This document shows, piece by piece, positions 45,168 through 55,844 of a DNA stretch of 64,000 bases (position 1 is the stretch's first letter; every line of letters starts with the position of its first letter). The notes below the pieces were generated by a model. The model had not been told where the DNA came from. It saw only the letters and a list, made by a program, of their open reading frames with translations, and made no database searches. Made by a program: the position numbers and the translations under genes. The stretch is from Ulva prolifera (Eukaryota; Chlorophyta; Ulvophyceae; Ulvales; Ulvaceae): the NCBI GenBank assembly GCA_023078555.1, contig CM041198.1, positions 11,413,874 through 11,477,873 of the forward strand, given 5' to 3'.

Positions 45168-46645
45168 CTCCCCCATAAACCCTGCTACGTCTCCAATAGC
45201 TGAATTTTTTTACGAAAATCCTTCAGAGCAGGACCAGGCAGCACTTTGGTAAACAAATCTTCTAGTTGGTCAACTGTGCCAACCCATTCTACCTGCAACG
45301 CATCCATCTGGACATATTCCCGCACTCGCAAGTGCCGCACACGAATGTGCTTGGACTGTTAGTGGACACAACATTTGCAGCCAAGATATTGGCGCTCTTA
45401 TTATCACCTCACAGAACTGGCTTATATGGAACTAGCTGCACATCTAGAAGCAACTGCTTCATCCACATGAGCTTGTTGGCCGTGGCGCTAATCGCAATGA
45501 GCTCAGCCTCTGTTGTATCCCTAGCCACTATACTCTGCTTCTTCGAGCGCCAGAACACGCAGTTCCCATGCAGACACACTTTTCAGATCTGCAGAATTCG
45601 CACAGTCTGCATATGGGAAAGGTTCTAGCAAAACCCGTGTTCCTCAGAGCCTATAAACTTTATTCTTAAATTCTTCATGGACTACACGTATTTTAGAACA
45701 TATCGCACGGCAGACCACTTTTACTTTAGGCTACTAGACATGTGCCGGGCCAGGGCATGTGCCGCATAACTCCGGTCAGGTCATGTCACTCCTGCAATGT
45801 ACTGGATGCTTCCTATAACAATCATGAACCTGGAATGCTCAGCAGCACGGGCTTTCTCCAGGTCTAGATGCTCTTTCGCACTCCTTGTTGCCGCGGCACT
45901 AACGGAGTGGGAGACTTGCGCCAGTCATACATACCGTACTTTTCAAGCAAGTTCTTAATTTTGTTTCGCTGTGTCATGATGATTGTTTGGCCTTGCGATT
46001 ACGCGTGATATCTGTGCCAAGTGCCCATGCGACTTCACCCAGGTCTCTGCCTTAAAATTTCGTGAGAATGATATCAATCAATGCCTGTAGCCCCGCGGAG
46101 CTACTGAAAATGAATCAGTCATCAACCCACAGAAAAAAAAACATCGACCAGATGATCTAGCATACTGTCCGGGATCGCTTTGTGCGGACACAAATCTCAT
46201 CACATCTAAGACCTTTATTAAAGCTTTATGCCACTTGTGACCGGCTTGCTTCAGGCCATACAAAGTGTTACGCAACCTCCATACATGTGATGTCCCGTCT
46301 GTGAAGTACGGGGGCTGTTCAACGGCCAGTTCTTCCTCTAATTCGCCATTCAGAAAAGCACACTTGATATCAATCTGGCTAATTTTGAAGTCCTCATGAG
46401 CAGCAATAGACAGCAACACGCGCAGTGTCGCATAACTACCGACAGGAGACCAAGTATCAAAGAAATCTATTCCTTCTACATGAGAAAAACCACACGCTAC
46501 ATAGTGCGCCTTGTAGCGCTGAATCTCTCCTGCAGGTCCGCGCTTAATCTTGAGCACATACTTGCCCGAGATAGCCCGTTTGCCCGCAGGCAGAAAGCAC
46601 AACCCGAAGGTACCGTGCTCACCCAGTGCATCCACCTCCTCCTGC

Positions 46646-46991
46646 TGTCAGAAATACTACATTTGTGCAGGTCAGACGCGCAGTCTTTATGCAGATCATG
46701 TCACGACAGCCAGCGTTCCATACCTGCTGCGCACAGAGGTAGAACCGAGGAACGCTAAAGAGAAGATGCTAATACCGTGAAACAGTAGAGAGAATGGTTA
46801 TAGACCATAGTGTGCATATCCTTATGTGCACACTGAACACTCAAGGTTACGGCGGGAGACCCTCGCAGGGTCTCCCTCGCTACACCGGGACAATCCCGCT
46901 GGCGGCTTACCCCTGCACTGGATCTGCGGATCGTTCGTGCATGGGCGCACCTGTCAGCACACTGCTGCCCGCAGGCTCATGCATCGTGTCA
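46646..46991 (-). repeat. Copia 3' LTR of nested element
   Basis: 346 bp, TGTCAGAAAT...CATCGTGTCA on the plus strand. Confidence 0.85.
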
Positions 46992-49900
46992 CTCCCCCAT
47001 AAACCCTGCTACGTCTCCACTAGCTGGAGTTTATTATGAACTTCTTGTAAAGCAGGTCCAGGCAGCACTTTAGTAAACATCCGCTAACTGATCAACAGTG
47101 CCAACCCATTCTACCTTAAGTTCATCCATCTGGAAATATTCCCGCACTCGCAAGTGCCGCACACGAATGTGCTTGGATCTATCAGTGGACACAGCATTCA
47201 CAGCCAAAATGTTGGCACTCTTACTGTCACCCCACAGAGACGGCTTATGTGGAACCAGTTTCACATCAAGAAGCAACTGCTTCATCCACATCAACTCGTT
47301 AGCTGTTGCCCTCATTGCATTGAGCTCAGCCTCTGTTGTATCCCCAGCCACTTCGTACGCCAGAGCACACAATTCCCATGCACTCGAACAACCATACCAG
47401 ATACACTTTTCAGATCCGCAGAATTCGCACAGTCTGCATCTGAGAAAGCTTCTAGCAAACACCTGTGTCCATCAGAGCCTATAAATTGTATTCCTAAATT
47501 ATTTGTGGACTGCAGGTATCTCAGAACATGTTGCACGGCAGACCAATATTCCTTCAGACTACTAGACATGTGCCGGGCCAGGGCATGTGCCACATAGCTC
47601 AGGTCAGGTCGTGTCACTCCTGCAATGTACTGTATGCTTCCTAAAGCACTCATGAACCTGGAATGCTCAGCAGCACTGGCTTTCTCCAGGTCAAGATGCT
47701 CTTTCACACTCCTTAGCTGTTGCCGCGGCACTAAGCGAGTGGGAGATTTACGACAGTCAGACATACTGTATTTTTCAAGCAGGGTCTGGATTTTGTTTTG
47801 CTGTGTCATGATGATTGTTTTGGCCTTGCGATCACGCATGATCTCTGTGCCGAGTGCCCATGCAAGTTCACCCAGGTCTCTGCCTTCGAATTTCGTGAGA
47901 ATGATATCGACCAGATCCTGCAGCCCCGCAGAGCTGCTGAAAATGAACAAGTCATCAACCCACAAGAAAATGAAACACCAACCAGATGTTCTAACATACA
48001 GTCCGGGATCACTTTGTGCGCACACGAATCCCATCTCAGCTAAGACCTTTACTAAAGCTTTATGCCACTCGCGAGCAGCTTGCTTCAGGCCATACAAGGT
48101 TTTATGCAACCTGCATACATGTGCTGTCCCGCCTGTGAAGAACGGGGGCTGTTCAACAAACACTTCCTCCTCCAGCTCACCATTCAGAAAAGCGCACTGA
48201 ATATCTATGTGCCTAATCTCCAAATCCTCCTGAGCAGCAATGGACAGCAACACACGCAGTGTCGCATACCTACCGACAGGGGACCAAGTCTCAAAGAAAT
48301 CTATCCCTTCTATTTGAGAAAAACCACGAGCTACATATCGTGCCTTATAACGCTGAATCTCACCCGCAGGCCCACGCTCAAACTTAAGCACCCATTTGCC
48401 CGAGATAGCCCGTTAGCCTGCAGGCAGATAGCACAACCCGAAGATTCCGTGCTCACCCAGTGCATCTACCTCCTCCTGCATCGCACGCAGCCATGCATCC
48501 CTGTCTGCACTCGCGAGTGCTTCCTTCAAAGAAGGCATGTCAGGGTCAGAGGGCTTCTGCTTCCTGGCGGCAGCTGCTCTGCGCGACCCACGACGCTGAG
48601 CACCCTGCTGCTCGCCAGACTCCACATGCTCATGCTTCAGGTCTGCACAGGACACTCCACAGTCAGCCGCGGCTGATGTGTCCTGATTGCAAGCTGAAAC
48701 TCCAATAGCAGCTACAACTGTTTCACTACTAGCAATGTCAGACCCCGCAGGCTCATGCATATGTACAGCTGCTACATCCGCAGCCAATGGAACAAGGCGT
48801 ATGCGTACAAGAGGATTGATTTTAATGCGAGGTAAAGCAGCTGGAATGGCCCTCACCTCATCAGGCAAATCAACCCCGATAGCGGCTGAGGGGTCCGGGA
48901 CCTCTCCCCCTAATTCGTACCCGGTCTCCACCTCATCAGGCTCATCCTCCCAGAAGGGGCTCGGCGCCTCAGTTCCTCGCAGGGGCTGAGCAAGTGCTCC
49001 CGCGTTAGACGCTGAGGCCGCGGCCGAATTACTCCCGGAACGGACCCGCTGAGCCTCCAGATTCTGATGGGCCGCAGCCTCCTCGTCATCTGTCATAGTG
49101 TAGTCCATCCTCTGTTCATCGTCATCATCATAGATGCCAGGACTGTCAGCATCATCCTCATCCATGCCGGATTTGGAAGCACTGGCCGACAGCTGAACGG
49201 GGAAGGCAGCTTCTACACCAGGGTCGTGCAAAGCAGCATGTCGAGTGACAACATACTTAACAGTGCGTGAGGGCACGGCCTCAGGGTAATGCACTTGGCC
49301 GCGCACACGAGGGGGGACAGGGACATTAGGGTGAGCCGCAGCTCTGGAAGTCGCACGCGTGCGATGCAAAGCTGCCCTGGCTACCTCCGGTGTGGCCTGA
49401 GCAGGGTCACGCCGGATTACCTCCGCAGAGGAGCCAGCTCCAAATCGTGGAGAGTACACGTCAGGATTGGGCAGGGGGTCGTCCTGCCGGAAGGTCATAT
49501 CCATGACAGGAACCCTACCATGACCAGGGGGGGTGTGAAGCTGGTCACGCAGACGGCGCAACACTCCCCCGTCATACGTGTGATCATCCATGAAAGGAGG
49601 CACATCACTATCAGTCACACGTTCACCCTCATTATCCCCCTCGAAGGCAACCGTGTCGGAGTTCGCAAACTCCGCAGGCTCCCTCTTGTCCACAACAGCG
49701 GATGCATCGTACTTACGTACGTGGCGGATCATCCGATCCGCAGTGCACATGACCTGGCGCACTACAAAATCCCTACCCCCAGGAACATCCTGGGCGTGCA
49801 CACGCTGCATGCTGGGGCCCAGCCCAGCCCCGACCCAGTGTGCAAGAATACCCCGCGGGGACAGCTTTCGCAGCTTGTCATCCCTAGGGTACGCATACAC

Positions 49901-51189
49901 TTCAACCCCCCACGGACGCTGCTGCCGCAGCAGATCTTGGAACACCTCAACGGAGGTGTCTCTGAAAAAAGACATATAGGGAATGATATCCCTGTCACAA
50001 GACCTCAACAAAAATTCTTCAAGCTCTGTCGTCGCAAGCAACTGATACTTTCGTTTTTCCTCATCCCTCAGCTTATCGCGCTCGGCCTTTTTCATGCGCT
50101 TGTTTCCCTTCTCAGCTTGCTCCACATCCGCGGATGCGTTGAGAGCATGCTGAGCTTTCTGGGACTTGAGAATTCGTGCCAGTTTGTCATGGTACAACGC
50201 CGAGCACGGCGTGAGATTGTGACCATGGACAACACTGGCAAGGCATTCAATCCACAGGAACAGAGCCAGGCAGCTCGCAAGCAGCACAGCACGGAGTGCC
50301 TCAAAGGCGATTCCGATCCTCCGCTCGAACTTGCCATTGCAGCGATGATCAGCTGTGGGGGTTGTGCGGTGAGTGATGCCACGACGCCGGAGGTAGAGCA
50401 TCAAGGCCTCGACCATGAACTCTCCCCCTTTGTCGGTGTGTAGGATGCGCACACCCGGTTCACCTGGCTTGACCACAATCACCCGAATGCGCTCAATAAT
50501 ATAAGTAATCATGTCCGCATCCTCACTCTTTTTGCGCAGACCGACCACAAAAGTATATCGGGCAAGGCACACATCACAAACAAAACATATTTCACACCAC
50601 CAATTCCTACTGGAGTAACAGGACCAGCTAAATCGGCATGCAGTTGCTCGCCAGGATACTTGGCCTGGCCCATGAGGTCACGATCATTGGCAGAAAAGTT
50701 ACCCGCAGGCACCTTGCCAATTCTGCAGCCGTGACAACGATTCCGCATTGGCTCGGAATCGACTCTTAGACGTAAATCACATTAAAAATCAGCGTTGGCT
50801 TGCATACGCTGCAGAACCCACGTGGACTGGTGAAAGGACAAATGCGCTAGAAAAGCAGTCTCTAGCAAGTATGCGTCATGTGGGACCTCATCTCCCCCAG
50901 CATTGGGTCGCTTCAGGTCAATAGCCGCAGCTGCCACATGATGCCAATGCTGCTGGTCCTCTACCACAGAGGTCGGACTGGTCTGGTTAGACCAGATCAC
51001 CCCCCTATTGACAGGTTGACCAACAAGAACAGGTTTGGTGTCAACACTCATTTTGAACGCAAATACAGGGTGACCATCTTCGTCAATCTCCTGGTATTTA
51101 ACGACATCCTCCTAACCAGTGGTCATGTCGCCTAGACCAGGGACATACAGCACACTCCTACGCGTATCCAATAACATCTGCTCATGAGA

Positions 51190-51421
51190 GGGGTACCGCT
51201 AGTACCGTGAAACAGTAAGCAGAATGGTTACAGCTCTTAGTGTGCACATCCTTATGTGCACACTGAACACTCAAGGTTACGGCGGGAGACCCTCGCAGGG
51301 TCTCCCTCGCTACACCGGGACAATCCCGCTGGCGGCTTACCCCTGCACTGGATCCGTGGATCGATCGTGCATGGGCGCACCTGTCACCACACTGCTGCCC
51401 GCAGGCTCATGCATCGTGACA
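51190..51421 (-). repeat. Partial copia 5' LTR of nested element
   Basis: Matches the last two thirds of the LTR at 46646-46991 as read on the plus strand. Its left part and adjoining gag region are missing. Confidence 0.82.
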
Positions 51422-52925
51422 CCTGCATGGCACGCAGCCAAGGATCCCTGTCCGGACCCACGAGTCCTTCCTTTGAAGAAAGCATAGTAGGGTCGGATGT
51501 CTTCTGCTTTCTGGCGGCAGCTGCTTTGTGCGACCCACGACGCTGAACACTCTCCTGCTCACCAGACTCTACATGCTAATGCTTCAGGCCTGCACCGGAC
51601 ACTCCACAGTCAGCCGCGGCTGATGTGTCCTGATTGCAATCTGAAGACTTAACGGCATCTACAATAAATGTCTCACTACTAGCAAGGTCAGAGCCCGCAG
51701 GCTCATGCACAGCAGCTACATTCACAGCCAATCGAGCAAGGCGTCTGCGCACAAGGGGATTGATTTTGATAGCGGGTAAAGGAGCTGGAACATCTCTTAC
51801 CTCCTCTGGCAGGTCAATCCCTACAGCAGCAGAGGGGGCAGCCCCATCTCTCTCCCTAATTAGGACCCAGACTCCACCTCAGTTTCGTCAGGCTCGTCCT
51901 CCCAGGAGGGGATCAGCCCCTCAGCCCCTCCCATTGGCTTAGCTACTGCTCCCGCATTAGATGCTGATGCCGCGGCTGAATTACTCCCAGAGTGGACCCG
52001 CTGAGCCTCACGATTCTGATGGGCCGCTTCATCATCGCTGATGTTGTAGTCCATCGCTGCTTCATCGTTAGCATAGATGCCTGGACAGTCATCATCTTTG
52101 TCCATGTCATCATCGGATGAGCTAGACGTCATCGGGACAATGAAGGCAGCTTCGGGACCAGGATCGTGGTGTTGCGCGGCACGCGTTGCCATGTACTCCA
52201 CAGTGCGAGCGGGTCCGGCCTCAGACTGATGCACCTGGCTGGCCACCCGTTCAATGTCAGGGTGCGTAGCAGCACGTGCAATCGCTCGCGAGCGGTGCAT
52301 GGTGTGCCTGGCCACCTCCGGTGTGTCTCTAGCAGGTTCACGCCAGATCATCTCCGCAGAGGAGCCCGGCCCAAACCGAGGAGAGAACACAGCCTCGTCA
52401 GACAACGCATCGTGCCGGAAGGCCATGTCCATCACAAGAGCCTTGCCGTGCCGTGGGGGTGTATGCAACTGGTCATGCAGATGGCGCAGCACTCCCCCAT
52501 CATGCGTGGCATCATCAAGGAAAGGAGGGATGTCGGCGTCAGACACCTGGACGCCCTCATTGGCCTTCTAAAAGGTAACCATGTAAGAGTTTGCACACAC
52601 CGCTGACTCCCGATTGTCTACCACAGCAGACGCATCGTACTTCCGTACGTGTCGGATCATCTGATCCGTGGTGCACATAATTTGGCTTACCACCATAACC
52701 CTACCCCCAGGGACATCTACGGCTTACACACGCTGCATGCCGGGTTCCAAACCAGCCCGAAACCAGTATGCAACCATACCCCGCGCGGATAATTTCCGCA
52801 ACTTGTCATCCCGAGGGTACACGTACATCTCAACCCCCCACGGTCGCTGCTGCGCCATCATATCATGGAAAACCTCTAGACTAGTGTCCCGGAAGAAAGA
52901 CATATAGGGAATGATATCCCTGCCC

Positions 52926-53205
52926 GACGATGGTTCATGTATTGCTTCAGGATACCTCAACGAGAACACAATCAAGAACACTTGTCACTCTCCGTAAACT
53001 GTAGTGACACACTCGTCACTCTTCTTACACATAACCCACTGTGTGTCGAGGGAGGTGGAAGCCTCCGGGGTGCTGACGAGCACCTGCATCTGACTTGGCG
53101 TGGATGGATGGGCCTTACGTTTCAGTGCGGAGACTGTAGTCCACTATAGAATACGACAGGTTCTACAAAATGGGTGTCAGACAAAAATGTGTTACGACAG
53201 AGCGG
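52926..53205. other. Spacer, nothing recognised
   Basis: Lies between the truncated copia element and the palindrome. No coding frame or repeat family was recognised. Confidence 0.4.
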
Positions 53206-53335
53206 TAATAGGTTCCCCAATTTGAACTCTGAAAACAGAAGGACGAATCCTAGCAAGTGCACGGTATAAATTTATACCGTGCACTTGCTAGGATTCGTCC
53301 TTCTGTTTTCAGAGTTCGAATTGGGGAACCTATTA
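53206..53335. repeat. 130-bp near-perfect palindrome, MITE/foldback-like
   Basis: Two 65-bp arms meet without a spacer at GGTATAAATTTATACC (centre 53270/53271), with a single mismatch between arms. The arms start TAATAGGTTCCCCAATT and end GGGGAACCTATTA. Reading TA as the target duplication gives TA|GGTTCCCC...GGGGAACC|TA, as in Tc1/mariner-related MITEs. It has no coding capacity. Confidence 0.9.
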
Positions 53336-54800
53336 ATACCGTTTGGACTGCACCCAGGACACCCCTGCTAAGGCTGGCCACGCTAAAGTGCTACACAAAA
53401 TTGGAGCACACTGAACGGCATCCCTAATAATCGCGGGATATCTAACATGATTGGCTGACAAGCGCTGGACAACGGACTCGGGGCCAACGTTATGGTGTGA
53501 CGAGTATGATTGTGCTCACTGACATATGCATGTAACTTCCGGTGCAATAACAACACGTCTCGGAGTATAACGTGCATGTCGGAGTTTAACCCCAAATGTG
53601 ACTTTATGACAATTTCGTGTAGTACTCTAGCGTGGCCATCGCGTTGCGGGTCCGGGGCTCAGGTGACTTAGTGCCTCCGAATGGCCTGTGCACAGTAAAC
53701 TGCGTGCATGCTGAGTATGCGGGCAAAATGGAAGCAAACCATCGAGATCCCATAGCATGCGGCTAAATGAGCAGCAGAGCAGCCAGCAGACGTGCACAGC
53801 GCACCCCCAGCCACCACAGAGCAGGGGAGAACTTGTAAACACCGCGTGAAAATTGCGAGGGCACACCTGATCCGCAGCGATGGCTGGTGCGGACGAACAG
53901 TGAAGTGCAAAACGGGCTCCCGATTTCACAGAACTTTGTAGAGCATGAGATGTTGGGCTGTAGCTACCCTTTCAGCACATTGCAGGAATAGCGTGTTGCT
54001 GCATTCTGATGCGATCGCGGCCGCTGCAGTGCCTCGCTTGACTGTGTGAAAATATTGCTGAGTGCTGTGATTGTCGATGTTGGTGTTACTGTGATTCTTG
54101 CACGAGTAGACGAACCTGCATCACAGTGGAGAGACAGGAGCAGGTGTGACAATTTGTCAAAAGGCTGGGCAATTCCGGGCTGCGAGCACCGAGCTGCTAC
54201 ATGTCTAGTATGTGATGCCATTCATGCGTGCTGCAAATTCGGGCCGGACACCCATTGCACGCATTTGTGAGTCCACAGGCCATGAACATCACAGCACAAC
54301 CTCAACATCGTCACTGAATGCTGTTAGAATGGACGAAGCATATTCTGCTGAGCATCTGCTCTAGCTCGAATTCTTATCTCGATGGTTAGCTTCCATTTTG
54401 CCTGTATCACTGATGACGTACGTGTGACTATGAATGTGTCATAATGCATGTCCTAGGACTAGTGATGTATCTAACTGTTGATACACTGTGTCAGTTGATG
54501 TGATATAAGTTGTGTTCGCGTGCACGTTCAAATTCACGTCGAACTCCGGACTTATTACTGAGATATCTGACATTTTTAGTGAAGAGTGATATGACTGGTG
54601 CGCGACGCCCTCGTAGCCACATGGCTAGAGCTGATCGGCGTCCGCTTGTGACGCCAATATGTATATGCCGCACGTAGGGCGGAAATCTGATGACATCAAA
54701 AGGTTGAGTAATAATAATGTGAATCTTATGTGATGGCCATCACCATGGCCGGATTTCCGCTTCATCTGCGGTGGTTGTGACTGTTACCACCTGAGTCGTG
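53336..54800. other. Intergenic, no gene recognised
   Basis: Short frames only. The part from about 54321 (starting TGTTAGAATG) to 54800 lies directly upstream of gypsy RNase H sequence and may be old retroelement DNA, but I cannot show LTR ends. Confidence 0.35.
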
Positions 54801-54801
54801 C

Positions 54802-55140
54802 ATGCATACGACAACCAGCCTGCGCCAAAGGAGAGATGGACATCTCACAACACTGCGCTTTTTACAAACTCAGAAGAAGCTCACTGGCAAACATGCTAGA
54901 TGGCTCGAGTCGTCGTCACGCATTGATTGGAAGATAACTTATATTCCGGGCGATAAGAAATACGTTAACGTATACAATTGTAGATGCACAGAGCAGAGCA
55001 ACGTTGGGGGTACCCACCTGCCCAACATAGAGTTCATACTGCATGATGGCAACGCACTGTCAGCCGAGGTGCCAGGGCAGCCTCATCACGTACTAGCATT
55101 AACCGACCTTTTAGTGCGCATGCCGATCACCCCGTCAAAG
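54802..55140 (+). mobile_element. Ty3/gypsy RNase H / connection fragment (fossil)
   Basis: The frame reads LTTLRFLQTQKKLTGKHARW, then DWKITYIPGDKKYVNVYNCR, the well-known end of the gypsy RNase H domain (LTGKxARWLE...IxYIPGxxN). It is isolated and degenerate. Confidence 0.75.

Positions 55141-55184
<44 letters not shown>
55141..55184. repeat. Poly-C tract, 44 bases
   Basis: Uninterrupted C run directly after the gypsy fragment. Length may be affected by sequencing. Confidence 0.95.
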
Positions 55185-55187
<3 letters not shown>

Positions 55188-55264
55188 CGTTATCACAGGG
55201 ACCATCGAGTGGTCACCAGTGTTCGAATGTTCAACTGACCGGCATTGTGGATGGTCGGAGGTCT

Positions 55265-55367
55265 TGTCACAATGATTGAGCCTGCGGGCAGCAGTGTGGT
55301 GACAGGTGCACCCATGCATGGCCGATCCGCGGATCAATAAGCTGCCGGCGGGATTGTCCCGGTGTAG
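55265..55367 (+). repeat. Truncated copia LTR fragment
   Basis: Begins TGTCACAATGATTGAGCCTG and matches the start of the plus-orientation LTR at 43644, with a small internal gap, ending at about GGTGTAGTGA. Only the first third of the LTR is present. Confidence 0.75.
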
Positions 55368-55800
55368 TGAACTGCATAACTGATGCAGATCAACGGCTCA
55401 ACGTCGGCATCCAGGCACTGCAGGTTGGCTTGATCAGAAGAGTTCACGATATGCTAGTGCGGGATCACGAGTACATCGAACCCACCACGACATGCACTAT
55501 ACAGGGAAAATTGAAATTGCAAAAGCTTTCGTTGCGGGATTCCATGTGCAGTATGGACGCTCTGTCAACAGATATGATCCAGGCGGAGGAAGTTGCCCAG
55601 GATATTACAACAAGAAAGTCAACACATAAGCGTAGACATAATCTGTTTGAGCATCTTTGTATGTCCACCCAGACACCATCGTGAGTCAAAGAGTGATGTT
55701 CATTCCATCTCTTTCCTGGTCCCTGTCCCACAAAATCAGCCACTCAGTCTAGCTGCATAGAAACTAGCACAATACTTTGCGACCTCGATTGAAACGAGAA
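55368..55800. other. Unassigned stretch with one plus-strand open frame
   Basis: Open on the plus strand to a stop near 55684, with residues such as QGKLKLQKLSLRDSMCSMDA. No family recognised. It could hold the ASCC2 3' UTR on the minus strand. Confidence 0.3.
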
Positions 55801-55844
55801 ACTTCAAGGCAGTTTATGTGCCGTATGAACAATTGGCGCATGTA

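Larger units (their letters stand above)
46646..51421 (-). mobile_element. Nested Ty1/copia element with 5-bp TSD (fossil)
   Basis: The guest element has a 3' LTR at 46646-46991 and a shortened 5' LTR at about 51190-51421, flanked by the duplication CCTGC at 46641-46645 and 51422-51426. Inside are RNase H and RT (47000-48390), spacer plus integrase (48413-50740) and a GAG-pre-integrase/protease tail (50780-51180). gag is missing. The aligned parts of the two LTRs differ at roughly a dozen of about 225 positions by eye. The element is incomplete and its coding part has a few breaks. Confidence 0.87.
44771..52925 (-). mobile_element. Ty1/copia element hosting a nested second copia (fossil)
   Basis: The outer element has its 3' LTR at 44771-45167 and RNase H/RT at 45170-46640. 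After the nested insertion it resumes at 51427-52925 with RT N-terminal, spacer and integrase C-terminal sequence. It is 5'-truncated near 52925: no gag, protease or 5' LTR follows. It is decayed, with several interruptions, and is older than its guest. Confidence 0.82.

Noticed and set aside
49289-50443. Plus-strand open frame of 384 codons
   Set aside because: It is antisense to the copia integrase coding region and has no independent domain.
54321-54800. Possible gypsy LTR starting TGTTAGAATG
   Set aside because: No matching second end, target duplication or partner LTR could be found in the window.
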